From Microvirga lupini (lineage in GTDB: Bacteria; Pseudomonadota; Alphaproteobacteria; Rhizobiales; Beijerinckiaceae), in assembly GCF_014191055.1 (NCBI RefSeq), contig NZ_JACHWB010000003.1, positions 1 to 64,000 of the forward strand: a DNA stretch of 64,000 bases, written 5' to 3'. Each line of letters starts with the position of its first letter. Position 1 is the stretch's first letter. Positions 52,310 to 59,862 of this stretch are shown piece by piece. Both the position numbers and the translations under genes were made by a program. Under the pieces are notes generated by a model, which did no database searches, was not told the origin of the DNA, and worked only from the letters and a program-made list of their open reading frames with translations.

Positions 52310-53101
52310 CTACTTCGCAAGAAAGGTGAGGCCGAGGGTTCGCTCCACCACGGCCATGACGGCCACGGTGAGGAACATCAACAGGACGGAAACGGACGCG
52401 ACAGTCGGGTCGAAGAACTGCTCCACATGGGCGAGGATCTGGATCGGCAGGGTGCTGATCCCCGGACCGGTCAGGAAGAGCGACACCGACACGTCATTGA
52501 GGGAGGTGATGAAGGCGAGGATGAACGCGGCGATCACCCCTGCCCTGACATTCGGCAGCACGATGGTGAAGAAAGTTTTGACCGGGGCGCTGCCGAGGCT
52601 GATCGCCGCCTCCTCGATGGAGAAGTCAAAGGAGGCTAGGCTCGCGCTGATCACCCGCACCACGTAGGGCAGCACGATCAGCGTGTGGCCGATGAGGAGA
52701 GACAGGAAGATCGGCGCCCCGGTCCCCACCGTGAACGACTTCAGCAGGGCGAAGCCGAACACGATCTCGGGCACAAGGATCGGCAGCACGAACAATGTCC
52801 CGAGCCATTTCGGCAGCTCGATCCGGAAGCGGTTGAGCGCGTATGCCGCCGGAATGCCGATCAGGAGAGCGATGAGCGTTCCGAGAAGCGCGATCTGCAG
52901 GCTGGTGATGATTGTCCGCCGGAAGGCGCTGATCTCGAAGATGTTTTCGAACCAGCGCAGGGACAGTCCCTGCGGCGGGAAGGTCAGGTAGGTGGTGTCG
53001 CTCAATGCCGCGCCGACCACGATGACCAGCGGCAGCATCAGGAACAGGTAGACCAGCGCTGCGACGGCGATCAGGAGGAAATGAGGTCTGTCGGACATCA
53101 C
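52310..53101 (-). CDS. ABC transporter permease (PotC-like)
   Basis: The 263-residue protein has six membrane helices, the first at AVAALVYLFLMLPLVIVVGA. The cytoplasmic EAA loop reads EEAAISLGSAPVKTFFTIVL, the ATPase docking motif of this class. It is the second of two permeases. Its start overlaps the upstream permease stop by four bases, ATGA. Substrate class follows the cluster rather than the permease. Confidence 0.93.
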   Translation of the reverse strand: MMSDRPHFLLIAVAALVYLFLMLPLVIVVGAALSDTTYLTFPPQGLSLRWFENIFEISAFRRTIITSLQIALLGTLIALLIGIPAAYALNRFRIELPKWLGTLFVLPILVPEIVFGFALLKSFTVGTGAPIFLSLLIGHTLIVLPYVVRVISASLASFDFSIEEAAISLGSAPVKTFFTIVLPNVRAGVIAAFILAFITSLNDVSVSLFLTGPGISTLPIQILAHVEQFFDPTVASVSVLLMFLTVAVMAVVERTLGLTFLAK

Positions 53102-53946
53102 GTGGCCATGGGGTTGATGCGGCGGGCGATATGGCTCATCGCGAGAACAATGGTGATGGTGATCACCGTCATGATGGCCGCGATGGTCGAGGCGCCAACC
53201 CAGTCGAAGGATACCATGGCGCGCTGCTGAAGCAGGGTTGCCAACACGGTCTGGCGCTCGCCACCGAGCAGTTGCGGTGTCGCATAAGCCGTGAAGCTGC
53301 CGGTGAAGACAAGCACGGCGCCGACGATAAGCCCTGGCACGGCCAGCGGGAGCAGCACCTGCCAGAACGTCGCCATCGGGGAGGCTCCGAGCGAAGAAGA
53401 GGCCTGCAGCACGTCCTTGGGGATGTTCTCCAGGACACCGACCAGGGAAAGAACCATCAGCGGCACGAACAGATAGACCATGCCGACGACGACTGCTCCC
53501 TGCGTGTAGAGCATCTCAAGCGGTTCATTGATGACGCCGAGCCCCAGCAGGGTCTGGTTCAGAATGCCGTTGCGGCCTAGGATGATAAGCCAGGCGAAGG
53601 CGCGGACCACGACACCCGTCAGCAGCGGAAACACGGCTGCCACGATAAGCAGACTCTTCAGCTTCCCCGGTGCGCGGGAGACCACATAGGCAGTCATGAA
53701 GCCGAAGATCAGCGAGATGATCGTCGTCAACGCCGAGATCTGCAGCGTCCGGAACAGGACGGTCGTGCGGAAGCCGCTGTTGAAATAAGAAATGTAGGGA
53801 GCAAAGACCCCGCGCGGATCCGTGAAGGTGCCGGCGATCACGGCCGCGATCGGCACGATCAGGAATCCGACCACGGCGAGTGTGGCGGGCGCGGTCAGCG
53901 CCCACCCGGTTGCGCCGTTGCGGCGCCAGAAACGTCTTGAGGTCAT
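53098..53946 (-). CDS. ABC transporter permease (PotB-like)
   Basis: The 282-residue protein has about six membrane helices, starting at TAPATLAVVGFLIVPIAAVI. The EAA-type docking loop reads LQASSSLGASPMATFWQVLL. I chose ATG 53946, ten bases after the binding-protein stop; an in-frame ATG at 53985 lies inside that gene. Both permeases together form the channel for the binding protein upstream. The overlap with the next permease suggests equal synthesis. Confidence 0.93.
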   Translation of the reverse strand: MTSRRFWRRNGATGWALTAPATLAVVGFLIVPIAAVIAGTFTDPRGVFAPYISYFNSGFRTTVLFRTLQISALTTIISLIFGFMTAYVVSRAPGKLKSLLIVAAVFPLLTGVVVRAFAWLIILGRNGILNQTLLGLGVINEPLEMLYTQGAVVVGMVYLFVPLMVLSLVGVLENIPKDVLQASSSLGASPMATFWQVLLPLAVPGLIVGAVLVFTGSFTAYATPQLLGGERQTVLATLLQQRAMVSFDWVGASTIAAIMTVITITIVLAMSHIARRINPMAT

Positions 53947-53956
53947 GATGGCTGGA

Positions 53957-54997
53957 TTATTTCCCGAAGACCTCGCTCCAGGCATCGAGCCAGTCGGTCT
54001 TGGCCGCGTTGAGCTTCTCGTAGTCGAGGCGCTTGAGTGACGAGATCATCTTCTGGCCATAGGTCCAGCGAGCGGCCTCTTCGGGCTTCAGCTGCACCGC
54101 AGTGGCCACGGGAGCATCGACGCCCCGCTCGGCCAGCGTCTGCTGGATCTTGGGATCGAGGACGAAGTTGATGAACTGGTGCGCAAGGTCCGGGTTCGCC
54201 GCACCCTTGGCGATGTTCACCGTGTTGAGGGTGGCATAATCGCCCTCCTTCAGTTCCGCCCAGCGGACGGTCGGCACCGCCGCCTGAATCTGGGCCAGGG
54301 TGAAGTCCTGCGCCATGGCGACGGAAACCTCGCCGGTCGAGAACAGGTTCACGAGCTCGGAGCCGGTGTTGTAGTTCTTGACCACGTTGGGCTTCAACTG
54401 CTCGAGAGCCTTGAACGCCGCCTTCTCGTCCTTGTAGGGATCGACCCCTGCCTTGTTCGCGGCCACCAGAACCGTCATCGGGCCGGCCGTGGTGGTGATG
54501 CCCGGCAGCGAAACCCGGCGCTTGAGATCCTCTCGCCACAGGTCATTCCAGGAGGTGATCGGCGCGCTGACCTTGGCGCTGTCGTAGATGATGCCGACGC
54601 GGCCGATGGTGTAGGCCGGGCCGAACTGACCCTGAGGCGCGCGCGCCAGCTCATAGATGCCGTTGAGATTGGGAATCTTGGAGCGGTCGACCGGCTGGAA
54701 CAGACCTTCCTGGATACCGATCTGGGAGTAGCTGTCGGTCAAATAAACCACGTCGACGCCGCTGCCGCCGCGAATCTTGATCTTGTTCAGGCGGTCGGCG
54801 TTATTGCCGGTCTCGAAGACCAGCTCGCAACCGCACTGGGCACGGAACGGCTTCAGGACGATCTCTTCCAGCTTGTCGCCGTTGAAACCCCACCAGGAGA
54901 TCGTCAGGGTCTTGTTCTGAGCCATGGCCGGAGCTGAAGACAGCGCCGCCAGAAGAAAGGCCGTGCCTACAAGCGGTTTGTACCAACGCCCTGCCAT
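53957..54997 (-). CDS. ABC transporter substrate-binding protein, PotD/iron-binding-like
   Basis: The 346-residue periplasmic protein has a signal peptide of 27 residues (KPLVGTAFLLAALSSAPAMA-Q). The mature part opens KTLTISWWGFNGDKLEEIVL, typical of type II binding proteins for polyamines and similar cations, and continues with a CGCELVFETG strand. A late FVLDPKIQQTLAERGVDAPV block is common in this family. The ATG at 54997 follows AGGAGAAA; the frame is open to 55327 but without signal or ribosome site. It is the first gene of the importer unit. Given two deaminases, a nucleoside hydrolase and a phosphoribosyltransferase nearby, the ligand may be a nucleobase-like cation instead of a polyamine. 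Confidence 0.92.
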   Translation of the reverse strand: MAGRWYKPLVGTAFLLAALSSAPAMAQNKTLTISWWGFNGDKLEEIVLKPFRAQCGCELVFETGNNADRLNKIKIRGGSGVDVVYLTDSYSQIGIQEGLFQPVDRSKIPNLNGIYELARAPQGQFGPAYTIGRVGIIYDSAKVSAPITSWNDLWREDLKRRVSLPGITTTAGPMTVLVAANKAGVDPYKDEKAAFKALEQLKPNVVKNYNTGSELVNLFSTGEVSVAMAQDFTLAQIQAAVPTVRWAELKEGDYATLNTVNIAKGAANPDLAHQFINFVLDPKIQQTLAERGVDAPVATAVQLKPEEAARWTYGQKMISSLKRLDYEKLNAAKTDWLDAWSEVFGK

Positions 54998-55161
54998 CTC
55001 AGTTTCTCCTAGGTTCCAATGTTTCGCTGCCGAAGGGCCGTTCCAGATTTCGGACCCCTGCCCCGGTCGCATAGGCATTAACACAACCATGGCCATGGGA
55101 AACCCCTGCCCCATACGGACATTGCCCACGTTACAGCCATTCTGCTCAAAAGGCTTGCAAT

Positions 55162-55851
55162 TCAAAACGCTGGTGCCCAGCCGCCAGTGGCTGTCCGCTT
55201 GAGCCGCGGCGTTCGCAGCACACCGACGGCCCGTTCCGGCCATTCGGGACTGATGGCGGCGAGCTTTTCCCGCCAGGCATCGGTCTGTAGCATCGCCGCG
55301 CCGATCGCGACCGGCCTGACGCCGCATGCGGCGAGGAGTTCCAAGGCGGCCGCCATTGATCGTCCGCTACTGATCACATCGTCCACCAGCAGAACCCGCC
55401 GGTTCTCGATGACGGGCAGCATGCGCGGATCGAGATAGAGCCGCTTGAGCTGCTCCGGGCTGGTGATGGAGGTCAGCGGCACCGACAGATCCTCCCGATA
55501 CCAGAACTTGCGGGAGGTCCCGAGGGGAACATAGCGGCTTTGCCCCAGCTTCCTGGCCGTGCCGCTTGCCAGGGTAAGCCCTAACGTTGGGAGCCCAACC
55601 ACCACCTCCGGCTCAAACACGCGGACCTTTTCGGCAAGACTGGCGCAGAGCGCGTCCTCCACGGCGAAACCGGCCTGATTGATGATGAGGGATGCCAAGG
55701 CATGCTCCCCATCCACCAGCTCGCGGATCGGCAGGCGCAGCTGACGCCCATCCTCGAACTCCGCCGGATAGAAGCCGCGATGCCCCTCCGCAGGTTGCCG
55801 CTCGAAGGTCGACGGCGGGTGAATTTCCTGCCAGAAATCGTGGGGCTGCAT
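55162..55851 (-). CDS. Phosphoribosyltransferase
   Basis: The 229-residue protein has the PRPP-binding loop of type I phosphoribosyltransferases, VLLVDDVISSGRSMAAALEL (about 153-172), and a flexible-loop region LGTSRKFWYREDLSVPL. It also shows the VVGLPTLGLTLASGTARKLG strand seen in the adenine/xanthine group. It would attach a free base to PRPP, completing salvage after import and deamination. The N-terminal 60 residues, including RGFYPAEFEDGRQLRLPIR, are an extension I cannot assign. It lies 164 bp upstream of the importer operon on the same strand and may be its first gene. Confidence 0.88.
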   Translation of the reverse strand: MQPHDFWQEIHPPSTFERQPAEGHRGFYPAEFEDGRQLRLPIRELVDGEHALASLIINQAGFAVEDALCASLAEKVRVFEPEVVVGLPTLGLTLASGTARKLGQSRYVPLGTSRKFWYREDLSVPLTSITSPEQLKRLYLDPRMLPVIENRRVLLVDDVISSGRSMAAALELLAACGVRPVAIGAAMLQTDAWREKLAAISPEWPERAVGVLRTPRLKRTATGGWAPAF

Positions 55852-55949
55852 CGTTCGTCTCTGTATCTTGGTTGCGAGAAGGATGATTGTGGCCTGATCT
55901 CCACCACGCTATCGAACACGCCCAACGGCACCTCCAGGACGACAGCTCG

Positions 55950-57119
55950 ATGCCCCTTCAGGACCTCATCCAGGCGGACCTACCATTCCTGCGCAGCCTC
56001 CGCCAGGATCTCCATGCTCATCCGGAACTGGGTTTCGAAGAGGAGCGGACGAGCGGCATCGTCGCCACCCTGCTGGAAGAAGCAGGTCTGCGTGTCCATC
56101 GGGGATTGGGGAAGACAGGAGTGATCGGCACCCTCCAGGTCGGAGATAGCACGCGCGCACTCGGGCTCCGCGCAGACATGGATGCCCTGGCCATGCCTGA
56201 GCAGGCGGAGCGTCCATACAAGTCGAAGTTCCCCGGCAAGATGCATGCCTGCGGCCACGACGGGCACACGACGCTTCTGCTGGGAGCGGCTCGCCATCTG
56301 GCCAAAACGCGCAACTTCTCAGGCACGGTGCATTTCATCTTCCAGCCGGCTGAGGAAGGCCGGGGCGGCGCGAAGAAGATGGTGGAAGACGGGCTCTTCG
56401 ATCTCTTTCCCTGTAATGCGGTCTATGGCCTGCACAACATGCCGGGGCTGGCCATCGACGAGATGGCCGTCACCGCTGGCCCGCAGCTTGCTTCCTCGGA
56501 CAGCTGGTTCGTGACCTTCAAGGGCGTTGGCACCCATGGGGCCAAACCGCATCTCGGCAAGGATCCGATCACGGCGAGCGGCCACTTCCTCGCAGCCTTG
56601 CAAACCATTGTGGGGCGCGTGGTCAACCCGTTACAACCAGCCGTGGTGAGCGCCTGCTCCGTGCAGGCTGGTGACCCACGGGCGCTCAATGTCATTCCAG
56701 ATGTGGTCGAGATCGGCGGCACGGCGCGGGCTTATTCTGCCCAGGTGCGCGATCAGCTTGAGGCCGAGATCGGGCGCCTCGCCAAGGGCATCGCGGCGAT
56801 GTTCGACATGGAGATGTCATATGAGTTCCGCAGGCGAATCCCGCCCGTGATTAACCATGCCAATGTGACGACCCGTGCGCTGAAGGCGGCGCAGGCCGTC
56901 TGCGGCTCCAAGGTCGTGACAAATTTCGAGCCTTCGACCGCAGGCGACGACTTCGCGTTCTTCGGTGAGGCCGCCCCGGGTGCCTATGTGTGGCTTGGAA
57001 ACGGCCCAGCCGTCGACGGAGCGCTCCATCACAACACCGCTTACGATTTCAATGACGAGGCGATCCCGACCGGCGTCGCTTTTTGGGTCGCGCTTGTCGA
57101 GCAGGAACTCAAAGCCTAA
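55950..57119 (+). CDS. M20-family amidohydrolase (hippurate hydrolase/aminoacylase-like)
   Basis: The 389-residue zinc enzyme cleaves N-acyl amino acids or related amides. It has RQDLHAHPELGFEEERT, the metal block GKMHACGHDGHTTLLLGAA, the catalytic Glu pair in FQPAEEGRGGAKKM, the dimerisation-domain block GVGTHGAKPHLGKDPI and the closing EPSTAGDDFAFF. No signal peptide. The chosen ATG at 55950 gives the family start; an earlier ATG at 55887 would add 21 residues. It is divergent from the phosphoribosyltransferase (98 bp apart). Its TAA and the TAG of the convergent helicase gene overlap by four bases (CTAA). Confidence 0.92.
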   Translation: MPLQDLIQADLPFLRSLRQDLHAHPELGFEEERTSGIVATLLEEAGLRVHRGLGKTGVIGTLQVGDSTRALGLRADMDALAMPEQAERPYKSKFPGKMHACGHDGHTTLLLGAARHLAKTRNFSGTVHFIFQPAEEGRGGAKKMVEDGLFDLFPCNAVYGLHNMPGLAIDEMAVTAGPQLASSDSWFVTFKGVGTHGAKPHLGKDPITASGHFLAALQTIVGRVVNPLQPAVVSACSVQAGDPRALNVIPDVVEIGGTARAYSAQVRDQLEAEIGRLAKGIAAMFDMEMSYEFRRRIPPVINHANVTTRALKAAQAVCGSKVVTNFEPSTAGDDFAFFGEAAPGAYVWLGNGPAVDGALHHNTAYDFNDEAIPTGVAFWVALVEQELKA

Positions 57120-59542
57120 CGCCGCCTAGCCCGGTACTGCTCCATTTCGCCGGCTTCGGCTTCAGACCGCCGCCGGTTTTTCCTTTGCTTCTGTGGAGCC
57201 TTGCCCCTGTCCCGCCGCGCCTTGTCCTCGGGTTTCCGGCGATGAGAAACGGAAGTCGAGACGAGCTTCTCCTCGATCTTGGCGTTGAGGCTTGCGCGCA
57301 AATCGACGACCACTTCCACATCCTCGAAGACATCCGGATAGCGCTGGGCGAGCCAGAGCCAGGATGTCGCGATCTTCACCCGGGCCTCCAGCTTCAGGAG
57401 ATCCGTGTTGATGCCGAAATCAGGCGCCTGCACACGCCCGCCGCGGGCATGCTGCCGGGCCCAATCGAGGAGCAGCTCGACGGCCAGCTGCTCACGTCCA
57501 TCGACTGGCGCCATCGAGTAGGACAACCGGTCGAGAATCGGCATGTCCACAGTATCGAGAAGCGTTGCCAGCTCGATCATCTCCTCCATGTCGGCCATCC
57601 GCAGATCCGGGTGGCCTGCGACAAGGGTATCATTCAGATGCTGCAGCACGCGGCCGAGCCGATCGGTCTGCAGCACCTCGCTGGCCGAAAGCACCGTTTC
57701 CTGGTTCGGCCGAACATAGGCCTTGCCGCGCATCTTGCCGGCATCGCCGGACAGCGCGCTGCCGATGATTTTCTCCACCTGCGCATACCCGCCGACCTCC
57801 GGCAGAGCCGTCACCAAGCCCTCGTCGTGGTGGCCGAAGCGCCCTGCCCGGCCGGCGATCTGCTTGATTTCCATGGCGGTGAGCTGGCGATCGCGCACGC
57901 CGTCGAATTTGCGCAGAGTCGAGAACACGACACGCCGCAACGGCCCGATGTTCAGCCCCATGCCGATGGCATCGGTCGCCACAAGAATCTCGGCCTCGCC
58001 ATTGCGGAAGCGCGCGGCCTCGGCCCGGCGAACCTCAGGACCCAGCGCGCCATAGACGGTCGCCACTGTACGCCCTGATTGCACGAGGCGCGTGCGCAGG
58101 TCGTGCACGTCCCGGCGGGTGAAGGCCACGACGGCATCGCCGCGCATCAGCTTGTTGAGATTGGCCGGCACGCCCTCCACGCGCAGCCTGCCCTTGCGCT
58201 TGAGGATCTTCACCTCGAGCGGCTCGCCGGTCATGGCGAGCAGGTGCTCGACGAGTGGAATCGCTTCCGGGGCGCCAGTGAGGACCACAAGCCGGGCGGG
58301 AGCGCCAACCATCGCCTGGGTCCAAGCCCAGCCGCGGCTTGGATCCCCAAGCATCTGCACCTCATCAATGACGCAGACATCCACCATGCGATGCAGATCA
58401 AGGGTCTCGATGGTCCGGGCGATGTGAGTCGCGCCCTCCGGCAGCACGCGCTCCTCACCCGTCACCATGCCGGCTGGAAGCCCCTCCTCGCTCATGCGCT
58501 CGAAATGCTCAAGAGCCAGGAGCCGCAGGGGCGAAAGGATCTCGGCGGTCTCGGCTTCTCGCGCGAGCTTCAGCGCCTCATAGGTCTTGCCTGAGTTGGT
58601 CGGCCCGGCCAGGAACAGGAAGCGGCGGTCCAGGGAGCGGGCCACGGGGAAGATCGCCGCGTAGCGCTCATAGCCGGAAGCTTCGCGGATCTGGGCCTCG
58701 CGCAGGTGCCGGAGCCTGCGGGCCGCAGCTTTCGAACGGTAGTCGTCGAGCTTCTGGCGCAGCTTGCGCGCGGCACCGGCAGGGCCGCCCTTGTCGGATG
58801 CATGGACCCGATCGAGCTTGTCGAGAGCGGCACGGATACCGCCAAGAATCGCCTGCCGCTCGTCAGCATCCTCAAAGGCGTCGAGATAGGTCTCGAGCTC
58901 GTCGCGCCAGCCCGCCAGTTCCTGCTCGCAGGCTTCGAAGGTTGCATCGCGCAACTCGATCAGCCGGGCCTCCAGGGCTTCCGAGGCAGCCGTAAGCTCC
59001 GCACGCTCCACGCGCGCTGGCGCCAGGGTCACCGCTGCAACCTCTACCGGTTCTGCGAAGGCAAACTCGACCGCGATCTCGATGGGATCGCTCTCTGGCA
59101 GGACCTGCATGGGGCGGCTGAACACGGCACGGTAGCCGGCGAAAACGCGCTCGGGCTTCCATCGGCCGCTCTCGATCCGGCGGATGTCCTCGGCGATGTA
59201 GATGCCCGTGTTTCTGCGAACGGGTGCGAGAATACTCTGACGCCGACGATGGGCCGCATCATCGTGTGACGGGTCGCTGTCCCTTCTGCTACCACGGGAA
59301 CGCTGCGCTGATCCCATCCCGTCGCCCTGCTCCCGCCACGTCGGAACCTCTGCGGCAAGCTGCGCAATGACCTCCGGATCGAACATCGGCTCCTCGACGC
59401 TGCGCCCGCGCCGATGCACAGTCCGGCGCTCTGCCACCGGGATCAGCCCGCCCTCGATCCAGCGCTCACATTCGGTCTGGCTGGCGAGCAGGATGCCCGG
59501 CAGGTGATTGAGGCTGACAAGGTTCTTCGATTTCTTGGACAT
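57116..59542 (-). CDS. Suv3-like superfamily 2 helicase
   Basis: The 808-residue protein has a helicase core like the mitochondrial RNA helicase SUV3 and the rhizobial MgpS proteins. Motif I is AGPTNSGKTYEAL (Walker A Gly313-Thr320), motif II is DEVQM (393-397, in place of DExH), and motif VI is QIAGRAGRFG. Motif III is LTGAP. About 280 residues precede motif I, including a charged coiled coil (near 195-290). The Suv3 C-terminal-type domain follows the core, and the last 40 residues are Lys/Arg-rich (KAPQKQRKNRRRSE), likely for nucleic acid. Role in alphaproteobacteria is poorly known; RNA unwinding is inferred from the family. It is transcribed alone from 59543-59862. Confidence 0.9.
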   Translation of the reverse strand: MSKKSKNLVSLNHLPGILLASQTECERWIEGGLIPVAERRTVHRRGRSVEEPMFDPEVIAQLAAEVPTWREQGDGMGSAQRSRGSRRDSDPSHDDAAHRRRQSILAPVRRNTGIYIAEDIRRIESGRWKPERVFAGYRAVFSRPMQVLPESDPIEIAVEFAFAEPVEVAAVTLAPARVERAELTAASEALEARLIELRDATFEACEQELAGWRDELETYLDAFEDADERQAILGGIRAALDKLDRVHASDKGGPAGAARKLRQKLDDYRSKAAARRLRHLREAQIREASGYERYAAIFPVARSLDRRFLFLAGPTNSGKTYEALKLAREAETAEILSPLRLLALEHFERMSEEGLPAGMVTGEERVLPEGATHIARTIETLDLHRMVDVCVIDEVQMLGDPSRGWAWTQAMVGAPARLVVLTGAPEAIPLVEHLLAMTGEPLEVKILKRKGRLRVEGVPANLNKLMRGDAVVAFTRRDVHDLRTRLVQSGRTVATVYGALGPEVRRAEAARFRNGEAEILVATDAIGMGLNIGPLRRVVFSTLRKFDGVRDRQLTAMEIKQIAGRAGRFGHHDEGLVTALPEVGGYAQVEKIIGSALSGDAGKMRGKAYVRPNQETVLSASEVLQTDRLGRVLQHLNDTLVAGHPDLRMADMEEMIELATLLDTVDMPILDRLSYSMAPVDGREQLAVELLLDWARQHARGGRVQAPDFGINTDLLKLEARVKIATSWLWLAQRYPDVFEDVEVVVDLRASLNAKIEEKLVSTSVSHRRKPEDKARRDRGKAPQKQRKNRRRSEAEAGEMEQYRARRR

Positions 59543-59771
59543 TCAGAGTTCCGGAAGGCGGAGCGCGCCTGGGCGGCTCCTGCCTCTTTCATTGGACAGC
59601 CTGTCGTCGCAGCTTGCGCTGCGCGTCGGGGTAAACTCCAGAAGGCTGCAGATGTTTTCGGGAGTCGCGGTGAAGCGACGATGATCCCGCTACGACGGCC
59701 GTCCCTTTGGCGATCGCTGGCAGGATTTAAGATATTGAGGCGCCGCGCTTTTCCTCTGCTCCAATGTGACC

Positions 59772-59786
59772 ATTGCAGAGTGCAAT
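59772..59786. promoter_or_regulatory. Perfect 15-base dyad, possible operator
   Basis: ATTGCA and TGCAAT flank a central GAG (59772-59786). The arms are perfect and A/T-rich, more like a protein-binding site than an RNA hairpin. It lies 230 bases upstream of the helicase start, so its target gene is unclear. Confidence 0.3.
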
Positions 59787-59791
59787 ATCAA

Positions 59792-59818
59792 GGGAGCCGC
59801 TGGCTATGGGCGGCTCCC
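59792..59818 (-). terminator. Hairpin past the prolyl oligopeptidase gene
   Basis: GGGAGCCGC (59792-59800) pairs with GCGGCTCCC (59810-59818) over a 9-base loop. It lies 45 bases past the oligopeptidase stop on the minus strand. No T tract follows, so termination is only plausible. Confidence 0.4.
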
Positions 59819-59862
59819 GTTCGCATTGGATTTATCACCTGCCGAATAGATCTTGCGCCAGC

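Larger units (their letters stand above)
59543..59862. other. 320-bp intergenic region upstream of the helicase, no gene
   Basis: This gap holds the helicase promoter region and the 3' end of the oligopeptidase transcript. It contains a 15-base dyad at 59772-59786 and a hairpin at 59792-59818, listed separately, plus short inverted repeats such as TCGCGGTGAAGCGA near 59664. Frames across it are shadows. Confidence 0.4.
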
